A stretch of DNA of 64,000 nt, taken from assembly GCF_024181725.1 (NCBI RefSeq), contig NZ_CP028908.1:2965501-3029500 (forward strand). Reading direction: 5' to 3'. Position numbers and translations under genes: made by a program. Each line of letters opens with the position of its first letter. Within the stretch, counting starts at the first letter, position 1. This document shows, piece by piece, positions 1-9,084 of this stretch. Under the pieces are notes generated by a model. It saw nothing but the letters and a program-made list of their open reading frames with translations, ran no database searches and was not told the origin of the DNA. This DNA is from Bradyrhizobium sp. WD16. GTDB taxonomy: Bacteria > Pseudomonadota > Alphaproteobacteria > Rhizobiales > Xanthobacteraceae.

Positions 1-2
1 AG

Positions 3-152
3 GGATGGAATCTGCTCAGGGGCCGGGGGATCAGCTTGCCCGGCGTGCTGGACGACGCGCAGGACGAACTCGCCGGCGGCCTCTGGACGACGTTCCTGCC
101 GCGGCGTGCCGATCTGATCCTCGCTGCTATTCGACAGGGAGAACTGCGATGA
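3..152 (+). CDS. C-terminal end of an unidentified protein (partial)
   Basis: This frame is open from the window edge to a TGA at 150-152, giving about 49 residues. The tail reads like a real C-terminus (LDDAQDELAGGLWTTFLPRR, then ADLILAAIRQGEL). Its stop overlaps the ATG of the next gene in an ATGA junction at 149-152, which is typical of translationally coupled genes and supports this frame over the competing frame that runs into the hydrolase. No domain can be recognised from so short a piece. The coupling suggests it works with the alpha/beta hydrolase that follows. Confidence 0.55.
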   Translation, partial: GWNLLRGRGISLPGVLDDAQDELAGGLWTTFLPRRADLILAAIRQGELR

Positions 153-1015
153 AGCTTCTTCTCGTGCATGGACGCGCCCAGGCCGGAAAGGATCCGGTCA
201 AGCTGAAGGCCGAATGGATCGAAGCCCTGGAAAAGGGGCTGCGGAAAGCGGGCCTGAGCCTGCCGGCCGATGTCGAGGTCGACTTCCCGTTCTATGGCGA
301 TCAGCTCGATGCATTCGTCCGCCAGTTCGATTTGCCTGCCGAGCCGGGCTTCATGCCTAAGGGAAGTCCGGCATTCGACGAATATGCCGAATTCCGCCGG
401 CAGATCGCCGAAGAGATGCGGCTGCGAGCCGGCATCAGCGACCAGGAGGTGCGCGGGGAGATGGGGCCGGTGCCCACCGAAAAAGGCGTCGAGAATTGGG
501 CCTGGGTCCAGGCCATCGTCCGGCTCCTCGACCGTCATCTGACGGGGATATCGGCAACCACGATCGAAATATTCCTGCGCGACGTCTTCCTCTATACACG
601 GCGCGACGTGGTACGCCGGGCGATCGACAAGACGGTCGCCGCGATGCTGACCGGCGACACCGCCGTGGTAGTGGGGCATTCGCTGGGCAGCGTCGTGGCC
701 TACAATGTCATCAAGGCGGCGCCGAGGAAGGTGCCGCTCTATGTCACCGTGGGTTCGCCGTTGTCGATCCGGGCGGTCCGCCAGCCCCTGCTGCCGATCT
801 CCAATCCGGTCGGTGGGCGCGGCTGGTACAACGCGCTCGATCCGCATGACATCGTTGCGCTGTACCCGCTCGACCGCGAAAATTTCGGGGTCGAACCTGC
901 CATCACCAATTTCTCCGGTGTCGATAACTGGACCGAGAACCACCACGGTATCGTCGGTTATCTCGACGACGTCGACGTTGCGCGGGCGATTTACGCCGGT
1001 CTCCAGACCTCATAG
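149..1015 (+). CDS. alpha/beta hydrolase (lipase/esterase-like)
   Basis: A 288-residue soluble protein with no signal peptide. The nucleophile elbow GHSLGS lies at residues 176-181, with Ser178 as the predicted nucleophile. Asp231 or Asp234 (ALDPHDIVAL) and His265/His266 (ENHHGIVGY) are the likely remaining triad members, in the order expected for the fold. The N-terminal LLLVHGR is the usual first strand and oxyanion loop. I start at the ATG at 149 because AGGGAGA sits just upstream and it overlaps the preceding stop; the open frame further upstream lacks such support. The substrate is unknown: lipids, esters or a signalling molecule would all fit. Confidence 0.75.
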   Translation: MKLLLVHGRAQAGKDPVKLKAEWIEALEKGLRKAGLSLPADVEVDFPFYGDQLDAFVRQFDLPAEPGFMPKGSPAFDEYAEFRRQIAEEMRLRAGISDQEVRGEMGPVPTEKGVENWAWVQAIVRLLDRHLTGISATTIEIFLRDVFLYTRRDVVRRAIDKTVAAMLTGDTAVVVGHSLGSVVAYNVIKAAPRKVPLYVTVGSPLSIRAVRQPLLPISNPVGGRGWYNALDPHDIVALYPLDRENFGVEPAITNFSGVDNWTENHHGIVGYLDDVDVARAIYAGLQTS

Positions 1016-1067
1016 AACGCCCCCCCCCGCCGGGCGGCGAGCGGTGCGAATGGCCGATGCACCGGCG

Positions 1068-2504
1068 TCACCCCCGGTGCGGCAGATGCCGGCGCAGCGC
1101 GGCGACGAAATCGTCCATGTCGGCGCGGGTCGTCCGGTGATTGACGATGGCGGCGCGGATCACCGGGCGACCGTCGAGATAGGTCAGGGACGGCGCCGCC
1201 TCGCCGCTGACATGCAGCGCTTCGACGAGGCGGGGATTGACGGTGTCGGCGTCGGCCGCGCGCACGCCGAAGCAGACGATGTTCAGCGTCACCGGCGCGT
1301 GGACGGTGAACAGGCCGCTGGCCTCCAGCCGTTCGGCGAGATGGCGGGCGACGTCGCAGCACCTGGCCATGCAGGCGCCGAGTCGTTCGGCGCCGAAGGT
1401 CTGCAGCGTCACCCAGGTCTTGAGCGCGCGAAAGCCGCGCGACAGGTCCGGGCCGAGATCGCAGGGCCAGACATCGCGGCGGGCGAGACCGGCGTCGGCG
1501 CGGGACAGATAGACCGCCTCGCTGGAGAAGGTCTGCAGATGGAGCTTGGCGTCGCGCACGATGACGAAGCCGGCGTCATAGGGCACATGCATCCATTTGT
1601 GGAAATCGAGGGCGACGGAATCGGCCCGCTCGATGCCTCCCAGCAGCGGGCGCAATTCCGTCGACAGGCTCGCCACGGCGCCGATGGCGCCGTCGACATG
1701 CAGCCACAGGGCGCGCGCGGCGGCGACGTCGGCAATGGCCGCGATCGGATCGAGCGCGCCGGTATTCACCGTGCCGGCGGTGGCGACGACGAGAAAGGGT
1801 GTCCATCCGGCGGCGATGTCGGTCTCGATCGCCTGGGCGAGCGCGTCGGGCCGCATCGCGCGGCGATCGTCGGTCGCGATCAGGCGGAGCTGGTCGCTGC
1901 CGAGACCGGCGAGCTCCATCGCCTGGCCGATGCACTGATGCGCTTCCGCCGAGGCATAGGCGGTGAGCCGCTGGGGCACGGCCTGCAGGCCGCTCTGCCG
2001 CACCGAGGGCCCGAGCAGCCTGGTGCGCGCCACCAAGAGCGCGATGAAATTCGCCATCGACGAGCCGGTGACGAACAGGCCCGACGACGAGGCCGGCAGG
2101 CCCAGGGACTGCGCCACCCAGCGGGTGACCTGGCGCTCGACCTCGAGCCCGATATGGTTGCGGCCGCCGCAATTGGCGTTGAGCCCGGCGGCGATCATCT
2201 CGGCGATCATGCCGGCCGGCGTGCCGGCGCCGTGCACCCAGCCCATGAACAGCGGATGCGGATTGCCGGTGACATAGGGCCGGATCAGCCTGTCGATGTC
2301 GGCGACGACGTCGCCGAGTTCGCGCGGCGCATCCGGCAACGGCGCACGAAACGCCGCGCGCACCTCGTCCGGCGCCTCGCGCCAGACCGGCCGCTCGCGC
2401 AGGCTGCGCAGATGGTCGATCATGGCGTCGAGCGCCTGGTGGCCGACGGCGCGGAAGGCGTCCCAGTCCGCCGGATCGAGATCGAGCTTGTCGGTCGCCT
2501 TCAT
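1068..2504 (-). CDS. pyridoxal-dependent group II decarboxylase (aromatic-L-amino-acid decarboxylase-like)
   Basis: A 478-residue PLP enzyme, the usual size for group II decarboxylases. The cofactor lysine is Lys303 in the motif LDFHKWMHVPYDAGF. The PLP-nitrogen-binding aspartate is Asp271 (LHVDGAIG), and His189 (ASAEAHQC) is placed to stack on the ring. The N-terminal NPHPLFMGWVHG is the standard substrate-pocket stretch. Family members decarboxylate tryptophan, tyrosine, DOPA or phenylalanine, and some act as aldehyde synthases. It is followed on the same strand, upstream, by a HAD hydrolase gene with a 21-bp gap, so the two may be co-transcribed. The exact amino acid cannot be told from sequence alone. 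Confidence 0.88.
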   Translation of the reverse strand: MKATDKLDLDPADWDAFRAVGHQALDAMIDHLRSLRERPVWREAPDEVRAAFRAPLPDAPRELGDVVADIDRLIRPYVTGNPHPLFMGWVHGAGTPAGMIAEMIAAGLNANCGGRNHIGLEVERQVTRWVAQSLGLPASSSGLFVTGSSMANFIALLVARTRLLGPSVRQSGLQAVPQRLTAYASAEAHQCIGQAMELAGLGSDQLRLIATDDRRAMRPDALAQAIETDIAAGWTPFLVVATAGTVNTGALDPIAAIADVAAARALWLHVDGAIGAVASLSTELRPLLGGIERADSVALDFHKWMHVPYDAGFVIVRDAKLHLQTFSSEAVYLSRADAGLARRDVWPCDLGPDLSRGFRALKTWVTLQTFGAERLGACMARCCDVARHLAERLEASGLFTVHAPVTLNIVCFGVRAADADTVNPRLVEALHVSGEAAPSLTYLDGRPVIRAAIVNHRTTRADMDDFVAALRRHLPHRG

Positions 2505-2525
2505 TGTCTATCCGCTGTCGCGTGA

Positions 2526-3176
2526 TCAGCTGTGCAGGGAAAGGCCGGTCGCCGCTTCGAGGTCGGCGATGGCCTGCGAAGGATCGACCACCTTGATGGT
2601 GGCCATGCCCATCTCCCGCGCCGGCTTGAGGTTGACGCCGAGGTCGTCGAGATAGACGCAGCGGGCGGGCTCGACCCCGAGGGCCTCGACCATCATGCGA
2701 TAGATCCGCGGGTCAGGCTTGCGCAAGCCGATCTTGGCGGATTCGATGATGTGATCGAACAGCGCCATGACGTCGGCGACATAGAACGATCGGCTGCTGC
2801 CGATGCTGTTGGCGGGCAAATTGTTGGTGATGCAGCCGGTCTTGAACCGGCTGCGGATGTGCTTGAGCGCCTCGACCATGGCGGGACGCAGGTCGCCGGC
2901 GAGCAGCGGCAGGATCTCCCGGCCGCGGACCTCCGCGCCGAAGTCGCGGGATTCGGCCGCGAACAATTCGTCGAAGGCGTCGAGGTCGATCTCGGCCCGC
3001 TCGAACTTCGCCCAGGCGTTTTCGAGGTGATTGGCGGCGTTGGTGTTGCGGATGATGTCGGCGGGCAGGCCGCGTTCGCGCTCGAACCTGGCAAAGGCCT
3101 CGAACGGCGACGTGGTCAGCACCCCGCCGAAATCCCAGATCACCGCCTCGATCATCGCGTCCCGCGTCCTCATCAT
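2526..3176 (-). CDS. HAD-superfamily hydrolase (type IA, epoxide-hydrolase N-domain-like)
   Basis: A 216-residue haloacid-dehalogenase-like protein. Motif I is VIWDFGGVL with Asp15 as nucleophile; the second acidic residue of the usual DxD is replaced by Gly. That substitution is typical of the subgroup related to the N-domain of soluble epoxide hydrolase and ACAD10, which often have weak phosphatase activity. Motif II is in GCITNN, motif III is the Lys of SAKIGLRKPDPRIY, and motif IV is CVYLDDLGVNL. The start at 3176 follows the longest open frame; an internal Met seven codons later would also fit. It lies 21 bp upstream of the decarboxylase on the same strand. Confidence 0.82.
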   Translation of the reverse strand: MMRTRDAMIEAVIWDFGGVLTTSPFEAFARFERERGLPADIIRNTNAANHLENAWAKFERAEIDLDAFDELFAAESRDFGAEVRGREILPLLAGDLRPAMVEALKHIRSRFKTGCITNNLPANSIGSSRSFYVADVMALFDHIIESAKIGLRKPDPRIYRMMVEALGVEPARCVYLDDLGVNLKPAREMGMATIKVVDPSQAIADLEAATGLSLHS

Positions 3177-3304
3177 GGACCATGCCCGGTGTGGCTAGCA
3201 TGGCGCGGCGGCGGGGGCCAGTGCGGCGGGACGTTCGGCGCGTTCCGGCGGTGGCGCGCCGGAGCGCACCACCGCCGGCCGTTCAGGCCTCGTTCGAGGG
3301 CTTC

Positions 3305-5614
3305 TCAGAACTGGACGGTCAGGCGTCCGTTGACCGAGCGGCCGGGTCCCTTGACGTTGTAGCCCCAGGCGGTCGACGTCCCCATCATCGAGACGACCTT
3401 GTAGTCGACGAGGTCGGCGCCGCCGAGCGGCAGGTCGTAGGTCTGGTTGAACAGATTGTCGACGCCGAGATCGATCCGCGCATGCTGCCACTGATAGCCG
3501 GTGCGGAGATTGACCAGGGCATAGGCGGCGGTCTTCAGCTCATTGCGGACCTGGCTGACCTGGTCCTTCGATCCGACGAGCTGCAGCTCGATGCTGTTGA
3601 TCCAGCCGCCGATGCGATGGTCGAACGCGAGCTTGGCGTTGATCGGCATCACGTGGTAGAGATCGACGCCGTCGGTGCGCCGCCCCCGCACATAGCCCAG
3701 CGTGCCGCGGAATTCGCCGCGGCCATAGGTGAGGTTGTCCCAGATCGCCAGCTTGGTCTCGAGATTGACGCCGTAGAGCGTGGCGTCGTGGTTGGCGAAG
3801 CGCAGCGACACGAAGCTGTTCGTCGCGGTGAGATTGTCCGGATTGCTCGCAAGGCAGCTGGCGCTGGCGCAGCGATCGACGTCGATATAGTCCTGAACAT
3901 AGCTGTAATAGGGCGTCACCTTGATGGCCCAGGTCTGCTGCGCCTCGTCGTGCCAGCCGGCGGTGAAGCTGGCCGTGTGGGCCTTCTCGGGCTTGAGATC
4001 GACGTTCCCGGTATAACCGTTGCCGTCGCCGAACCAGCCGATCATGCTCATCGCCATCGCGTTGTTCGACCAGGCATAGCGCTCGTAGAGGTTCGGCGAA
4101 CGGGTCTTGCGGGCGAAGCCGAACTCGAACAGGCTGCGCTGATCGGGCTCGTAACGCACGAGGCCGGAGCCGTCGACATTCACATCGGTGCGGGCGCGGT
4201 CGAGCGCATTGAAGGCGGCGGCGTCAGCCGCATACATGCCGTTGTAGCCGCGTACCTCGCCGGTATTCATCCAGACCACGTCGTTGCGAATGCCGCCGAT
4301 GGTGGTCCAGCCCGGCGCCCAATGCCGTTCCCACTCGGCGAAAGTGCCGACCCGGCCGCGGCGGCCGTTGTTGATGTTGAGGAAGCTGTTCGGGCCCATC
4401 ATCATCGATCCGGGGACCGGATCCCACCAGTCCTCGAGCCGGTTGTAGGCGAGCTCGTTGCCGATGCGGATGATGTCGTGTTGCGATGCCGCGATGGTCG
4501 CCTTCACCGTGTAGCCGGCATCGGAGCTGTTGGTATCCATGGGCATCCTGCCGGTCTTGTCCGGCTCGATGAAGCCCATGGTGTGCCGGATCTGGTGGAT
4601 GAAGGCGCTGGTCTCGAACTTGCCCCAGTCGAAATTGCCCTCGTAGCGGCCGTTGAGGTAGAGGCCGCGATTGTAGACCATGTCCATGTATTGGTTGACG
4701 TAGCCCTGGTAGGGAATGAACTGGCCGCCGACCTGCAGGGTGAACAGGTTGCCGAAACTCTCCTTGGAAATGCTCAAGGCGTGGTTCTGGGTCTCGTAGA
4801 GCGTCGACTTGATCCTGGTGCCGTCGCCCGCCTTGTAATCGCCGGAGCGGACCCAGCCGCCGGTATAGGTCACGCTGGTGTCGCGGTTGGCGATGGTGGC
4901 TGTGCTGTCGACGCCGTAGGCGTTGCCGTTGCTGCGGAAGAAGCCGGACAGCAGCGCGCTGGTGACCCAGGAATCACCTCGAGAATCCCCTTGCGCGAAT
5001 TTCGGCGGGGCGGTGGTGACGTCGATCCGCGCGCCGGTGTAGTCGCCGCCGACGCTCACGGGGGCGACGCCGACATAGGCGCGCATCTTCGCGATCATCG
5101 CCGGATTGACGAAGGAGAGCGGTGGATTCATCTCGTTCGGGCAGGCCGGGCTGATCAGCATGCTGTTGATGGCGACCTGGACACGATCGGCGCCGAAGCC
5201 GTTGATCGAGGGCAGGCTCGAGACGCCGCCGGCGCCCCACGCCGCGCCGCCGGGCAGCTCGGTGATCAGCGCTGCCGAATCGCTGGACGACAGCCCGCGC
5301 TGGAAAGCGGTTTCCGCGGAGATGGTGGTGGTATTGGCGGGGACGAAGCTTGTCTCCTGCGGCCCGGGTGCCGATGGCGCCGGCGCGGCGACAGGGCGCG
5401 CGGCGGGCGCCGAGCGCGCCGGCACATGGCGCCCGGTGCTGCGAGGTCTTGCGGGATCGACCACGATGGTGGGCAGCTTGCCGGCGCTCTGGGCCCGGGC
5501 CGTCGATGCAGCCGGCGGCGCGAGGCTCGCCATGAACAATAGAGCTGGCGACAGCAGCGCGCTGGTGGCGAGCAGGCGGGACCGGCGTCGGCCGGTGGTG
5601 ACGGTGATGACCAT
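3305..5614 (-). CDS. TonB-dependent copper receptor, OprC/NosA-like
   Basis: A 769-residue outer-membrane beta-barrel receptor. I start at the ATG at 5614, which gives an Arg-rich n-region, a hydrophobic core and an AQ-type cleavage site around residue 42; the open frame continues 38 codons upstream without such a signal. The plug segment carries SPACPNEMNPPLSF, a CxxxM site (Cys158, Met162). A second motif, RHTM (His344, Met346), matches the HxM site. In Pseudomonas OprC these two motifs form the Cu-binding site, with similar spacing. The C-terminus ends in Phe (NGRLTVQF) as barrel proteins do. The neighbouring DUF2946 gene, a frequent companion of this family, supports copper uptake. Confidence 0.87.
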   Translation of the reverse strand: MVITVTTGRRRSRLLATSALLSPALLFMASLAPPAASTARAQSAGKLPTIVVDPARPRSTGRHVPARSAPAARPVAAPAPSAPGPQETSFVPANTTTISAETAFQRGLSSSDSAALITELPGGAAWGAGGVSSLPSINGFGADRVQVAINSMLISPACPNEMNPPLSFVNPAMIAKMRAYVGVAPVSVGGDYTGARIDVTTAPPKFAQGDSRGDSWVTSALLSGFFRSNGNAYGVDSTATIANRDTSVTYTGGWVRSGDYKAGDGTRIKSTLYETQNHALSISKESFGNLFTLQVGGQFIPYQGYVNQYMDMVYNRGLYLNGRYEGNFDWGKFETSAFIHQIRHTMGFIEPDKTGRMPMDTNSSDAGYTVKATIAASQHDIIRIGNELAYNRLEDWWDPVPGSMMMGPNSFLNINNGRRGRVGTFAEWERHWAPGWTTIGGIRNDVVWMNTGEVRGYNGMYAADAAAFNALDRARTDVNVDGSGLVRYEPDQRSLFEFGFARKTRSPNLYERYAWSNNAMAMSMIGWFGDGNGYTGNVDLKPEKAHTASFTAGWHDEAQQTWAIKVTPYYSYVQDYIDVDRCASASCLASNPDNLTATNSFVSLRFANHDATLYGVNLETKLAIWDNLTYGRGEFRGTLGYVRGRRTDGVDLYHVMPINAKLAFDHRIGGWINSIELQLVGSKDQVSQVRNELKTAAYALVNLRTGYQWQHARIDLGVDNLFNQTYDLPLGGADLVDYKVVSMMGTSTAWGYNVKGPGRSVNGRLTVQF

Positions 5615-5771
5615 GAATAAATGTCTCGGCTGGCGCGCGTGCCGTCGTGGCCGCACGCGAAAGACTGGCCCGGACCGGAGGGCGGTCCGGGAGCGATGAG
5701 GTCGGGCTCGAGCGATCGCCGCCGGCAACCGTGACGATCTGCAGATTCAATGATTGGGAGAAGGAATCAGC

Positions 5772-6152
5772 TCAGGCGCTGGCCGGGGGAGCGCGGGCGC
5801 GATGGCCGGTGGCGGCCTCGATCGCGATGGCCGCATCCGGAGTGGGCGGCAGCGATGGGACATTGACGGCGATGCGCTGTGGCAAAGCCGGCGGTTCGGC
5901 CGGCGACAGCACGGCATCGGCGCGGCTGACGCAGAGCGGGCAATGCAGGACCGGCTTGGCCTTGCCGCTGCCAGCCGGATCGGATGGCGCCGAACTGGCA
6001 CCGAAACACAAGTCATGCAGCGCGTCGGCGGTCGTGGGCGACAGGCCCGCCAGCAGCGAGCTCGCCAGCATGAGCTGGAGCACGAAGGCATAGGCGGCCG
6101 CCAGCGCGGCAACGCGCCCCACACTCCTCGCCCGCGGATGACTGACGATCAC
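5772..6152 (-). CDS. DUF2946 family protein (copper-associated)
   Basis: A small 126-residue protein beginning with GTG at 6152. The N-terminus has a basic stretch followed by one hydrophobic segment (residues about 13-37), consistent with a signal peptide or membrane anchor. The centre contains LHCPLCVS, the CPLC signature of DUF2946, along with a Cys in HDLCFG; these thiols and histidines could bind metal. The C-terminus is Ala/Pro-rich. It lies about 160 bp upstream of the TonB copper receptor on the same strand, so a shared copper-responsive promoter is likely but not visible. The molecular role of DUF2946 is not established. Confidence 0.72.
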   Translation of the reverse strand: MIVSHPRARSVGRVAALAAAYAFVLQLMLASSLLAGLSPTTADALHDLCFGASSAPSDPAGSGKAKPVLHCPLCVSRADAVLSPAEPPALPQRIAVNVPSLPPTPDAAIAIEAATGHRARAPPASA

Positions 6153-6256
6153 GGCTTCAAATTCCCCCGCTGCTTGTTAGCACGAAGCCGGGAAGCCGCA
6201 AATGGCGGGCGGTGACAACGGCGATGGCGCCGGCACAGGCACAGGACATTGCGGAT

Positions 6257-6296
6257 CGCTGCAATGCAGATACGAGCGTCAGATCCACAGCACTAC
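6257..6296. repeat. fragment of a CTAG-bounded AD element (right half of hairpin D)
   Basis: This stretch matches the 3-prime half of hairpin D of the dispersed element family described at 32946 onward: the loop part CGCTGCAATGC, the arm ACGAGCGTCAGATCCAC, and a terminal GCACTA where intact copies have GCACTAG. The left half and the hairpin A partner are missing. It sits in the short gap between the DUF2946 gene and the Ala/Pro-rich gene, just beyond the latter's stop codon. Confidence 0.6.
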
Positions 6297-6319
6297 GCAG
6301 GGCATTGCTGGCGCTCGGC

Positions 6320-7366
6320 TCAGGGGTGCCGCGCCAGGACCTCGTCGATATCGCGAAGGACGAGATCGTCCGATTTCGGTGTCGCCGCATGAGCGGGCGC
6401 GGCGGGATCGGGCTCTGGGGAAGGCGCCGGCGGTCCGGCGGACTTGCCACTCTCCAGATCCTGAGTTGGCGGCGGCCGAGCAGCTGTCGTTGTCTGCGAC
6501 CGGATTACCTTCAGCGACAGCTTGGGGGCGTGGAGCAGCTGGCTGGCGCGCGTGATGGATTGCATCAGCATGCCCCTGGCGCCGGTGACCGCAGGTAACG
6601 CACTGGCGGCCGGGGCTGCCGCGGCCGGGGGAATGTCTGCCGAAGCCGTGTCGTCCGTCGTCGCTGTGGCGGCGGGCTCTGCTGGCGGCGGCGGAGCGGC
6701 AGTGGCTCGCAACTCCGCCGCCGGCTCGGCGTTCTCCGTGGCGGTGGTCACCGGCGCGTCCGCCGCCGCGACGATGGACGGCGCAGGCGGTGCCACTTCG
6801 GATCGCTCGGATGGGGTGTCGGTTGTCGCCGGTTGTGCCACGGTTTCAAGCTCGGCGCGAACCGGCTCGGCAGCAGGCGCCGGCGGCGCGGCTCGCGGCG
6901 GCGCGGCCGGCATCGTGATGACGGGCGGCCACGGCGCCTCGGCGGCGGCAAGCGTCGCGGGACCGACCTCGATCGAGGGGCTGGCGCAAAAACGCGCGGC
7001 GACCTCGTCATAGGCGCGACGTGCCCGCGCCTCGCGCATTGCCATGTGCGGCAACACGTCGCCGGCCGGGATCGGACCGATGGTCTGGCGCGGCTCGCCG
7101 GCGAAACGAACGTCGATGAAATAAAGGTCGGCGCCGGCGTGGCGGGCAGTCCAGGACAGTCGCGGCCGGTCGTCCAGGCCGGGTCCATGAACGGTATAGC
7201 CCTCGAGTTGCGGCGGTCCCCAGCTGGATGCGGTCAGCGGCGACTGGCTCGCTGTCGCGACCGCGGCCGGAACTTCGTCGATAAACGTATCCCTCGCGTC
7301 GGCCTCCGATTCAATCGGCGCGCCCTCGACGGTTTCGGCTTGCGCGTCTTCCCGGCTTTCCGCCAT
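6320..7366 (-). CDS. hypothetical Ala/Pro-rich protein
   Basis: A 348-residue protein I do not recognise. The start at 7366 is chosen because GAGGTGATTT lies just upstream; the longer open frame beyond it is out-of-frame shadow of the nuclease gene. Residues about 40-165 look folded (EGYTVHGPGLDDRPRLSWTA, LYFIDVRFAGEPRQTIGPIP, a stretch with MAMREARARRAYDEVAARF). Residues about 165-330 are low-complexity Ala/Pro/Glu/Thr, probably disordered. A short helical tail ends LVLRDIDEVLARHP. There is no signal peptide or membrane segment. The composition suggests a scaffolding or cell-envelope-linked protein, but no function can be assigned. Confidence 0.6.
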   Translation of the reverse strand: MAESREDAQAETVEGAPIESEADARDTFIDEVPAAVATASQSPLTASSWGPPQLEGYTVHGPGLDDRPRLSWTARHAGADLYFIDVRFAGEPRQTIGPIPAGDVLPHMAMREARARRAYDEVAARFCASPSIEVGPATLAAAEAPWPPVITMPAAPPRAAPPAPAAEPVRAELETVAQPATTDTPSERSEVAPPAPSIVAAADAPVTTATENAEPAAELRATAAPPPPAEPAATATTDDTASADIPPAAAAPAASALPAVTGARGMLMQSITRASQLLHAPKLSLKVIRSQTTTAARPPPTQDLESGKSAGPPAPSPEPDPAAPAHAATPKSDDLVLRDIDEVLARHP

Positions 7367-7488
7367 CTGGAAATCACCTCGCCAGATGCCGCCGGTCGGG
7401 CGGCCGTCGAGGCTATTGTCGTGAAAATTCGGATTACCGCAAGTTGCATGGTGGGCCGCCTGCAGGGAGACGTACCAGCTTACCGAAG

Positions 7489-9084
7489 TCACTCCGCCTG
7501 CAGCGCACGCTGCAGGCGGCGGATGATGACGCCTCGCGTGCGGTCGTCGGCCGCGGCCTCGATCCGGTCGCTGATGTCGAGCACCAGCTTCGACATGTCG
7601 TTGTGCCAGTCGAGTTCGGTCACCGCTTCGGGCTCGAGGCGGCGTCGATGGGTGGCGACAAGCGGCGTGGGAACCGCGGCGGAGAGATCGAAGATGTCGT
7701 CGAGGGTCGGCTCGAAGATCTTCACCGCGGGAATGATGCGCTCGCTGATCCGGGCGTTGAGGCCGGCGATGGCCTCCTCTTCGCCATGGACCAGGAACAG
7801 ACCGCGCTGCACCGGACGGCGCGCCGCGATCCACCGCGCCAGTTCGGCGCCGTCGGCATGACCGGAGTAGTCGTCGATGCGGCGGATATTGGCGGCGACC
7901 TTGACCTGATTGCCCTGGATCCTGACCGACTTTGCGCCGTCGACAAGGAACCGGCCGAGGGTGCCGTGAGCCTGGTAGCCCGTCAGCAGCACGGTGGCCC
8001 TGGCGTTCCACAGCCAGTTGCGCAAGTGGTGGCGGATGCGGCCGGCATCGCACATGCCGCTGGCGGCGATGATGATGTGGAAGCCGGAGAGTTTGGCGAT
8101 CGACTTGCTCTCCTCCACGGTCTCGGTGAAGCGCAGATGTTTCGAGGCGAGCAGGCGGCCGACATCGACCGCCGGGTCGAGGCTGGCGGCGTTCTGGCGG
8201 AACACCTCGGTGGCGCGGATCGCCAATGGCGAATCGAGGAAGATCGGCGCCGCCGGGATCGCGCCACGGTCCATCAGATCGACGAGGTCGACGATCAGTT
8301 CCTGGGTGCGTTCGACAGCGAAGGCCGGGATCAGCAGCGCGCCGCCGCGGCCGGCGGCCGCGCGCACTTCGGCGGCGAGGTGGGCGCGGCGGCTGCCCGG
8401 CGTCACCGGCTCGCGATCCGTGCCGCCGTAGGTCGATTCCATGATGACATGGTCGAAGCCTGCCGGGGCTTCGGGATCGGGCTGCAGCAGCTTGGCGTCC
8501 GGACCGATATCGCCCGAGGCCAATACGCGCAGCGGTTTGCCTGTCTTGCCGGCGTCGGCGAATTCGATCTCGATGGAAGCCGAGCCCAGCAGGTGCCCGG
8601 CATTCCAGTAGCGGGCGCGGACGCCGGCGATGACGTCGACCCAGCTCTCATAGCTGACCGCGGAGAAGGATTGCATGGCCGCGACCGCGTCGGCCTGGGT
8701 GTAGATCGGCTCGACCTCGCCACGTCCGCGCGAGGCGTTGCGGCGGTTGAGCGCCGCGACTTCGGATTCCTGGATGCTGCCGGCATCGGGCAGCATGTAG
8801 GAGCACAGGTCGATGGTGCCGCGCGTCGCCAGGATGCGGCCGGCGAAGCCGTGGCGCACCAGCTTGGGGATCAGCCCGCTGTGGTCGATATGGGCATGGG
8901 TGAGGAGAACGGCGTCGATGTCCGCGGCGCGGAACGGAAACTCGCCGTAGTTGAGCTCCTTGAGCGTCTTCTGTCCCTGGAACAGGCCGCAATCGACCAG
9001 GAAGCGGCCGGTCGGCGTCGTGAACAGATGGCACGAGCCGGTCACCGTGCGCGCGGCGCCGCAGAAGCGAAGGGTGATGCTCAC
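7489..9084 (-). CDS. metallo-beta-lactamase/beta-CASP nuclease (RNA exonuclease-like)
   Basis: A 531-residue MBL-fold protein of the beta-CASP group, which includes CPSF73-like RNA nucleases. The metal motif THAHIDHSG (HxHxDH) is near residue 60. The beta-CASP motifs follow: SGMCDAGRIRHHL near residue 345, GYQAHGTLGR, and SGHADGAEL near 405, with IPAFAVERTQELI earlier as motif A. The GTG start at 9084 overlaps the stop of the PRPP-synthetase-like gene (GTGA, 9081-9084), so it is the last gene of a three-gene overlapping operon. The family cleaves or trims RNA. Its place with two nucleotide-salvage enzymes suggests a pathway from RNA or AMP to sugar phosphates, which is inference. Confidence 0.85.
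   Translation of the reverse strand: MSITLRFCGAARTVTGSCHLFTTPTGRFLVDCGLFQGQKTLKELNYGEFPFRAADIDAVLLTHAHIDHSGLIPKLVRHGFAGRILATRGTIDLCSYMLPDAGSIQESEVAALNRRNASRGRGEVEPIYTQADAVAAMQSFSAVSYESWVDVIAGVRARYWNAGHLLGSASIEIEFADAGKTGKPLRVLASGDIGPDAKLLQPDPEAPAGFDHVIMESTYGGTDREPVTPGSRRAHLAAEVRAAAGRGGALLIPAFAVERTQELIVDLVDLMDRGAIPAAPIFLDSPLAIRATEVFRQNAASLDPAVDVGRLLASKHLRFTETVEESKSIAKLSGFHIIIAASGMCDAGRIRHHLRNWLWNARATVLLTGYQAHGTLGRFLVDGAKSVRIQGNQVKVAANIRRIDDYSGHADGAELARWIAARRPVQRGLFLVHGEEEAIAGLNARISERIIPAVKIFEPTLDDIFDLSAAVPTPLVATHRRRLEPEAVTELDWHNDMSKLVLDISDRIEAAADDRTRGVIIRRLQRALQAE

Noticed and set aside
705-2525. Long + strand open frame of 606 codons
   Set aside because: It is the antisense shadow of the PLP decarboxylase gene; its Arg/Gly/Ala-rich product has no domain, and the - strand protein has a complete active site.
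3182-5542. 786-codon + strand open frame
   Set aside because: Antisense to the TonB copper receptor; high GC keeps stops away. The receptor has signal peptide, plug, barrel end and metal motifs.
7370-8053. N-terminal extension of the Ala/Pro-rich gene to 8053
   Set aside because: This part is out-of-frame sequence of the beta-CASP nuclease gene; a good ribosome site supports the start at 7366.
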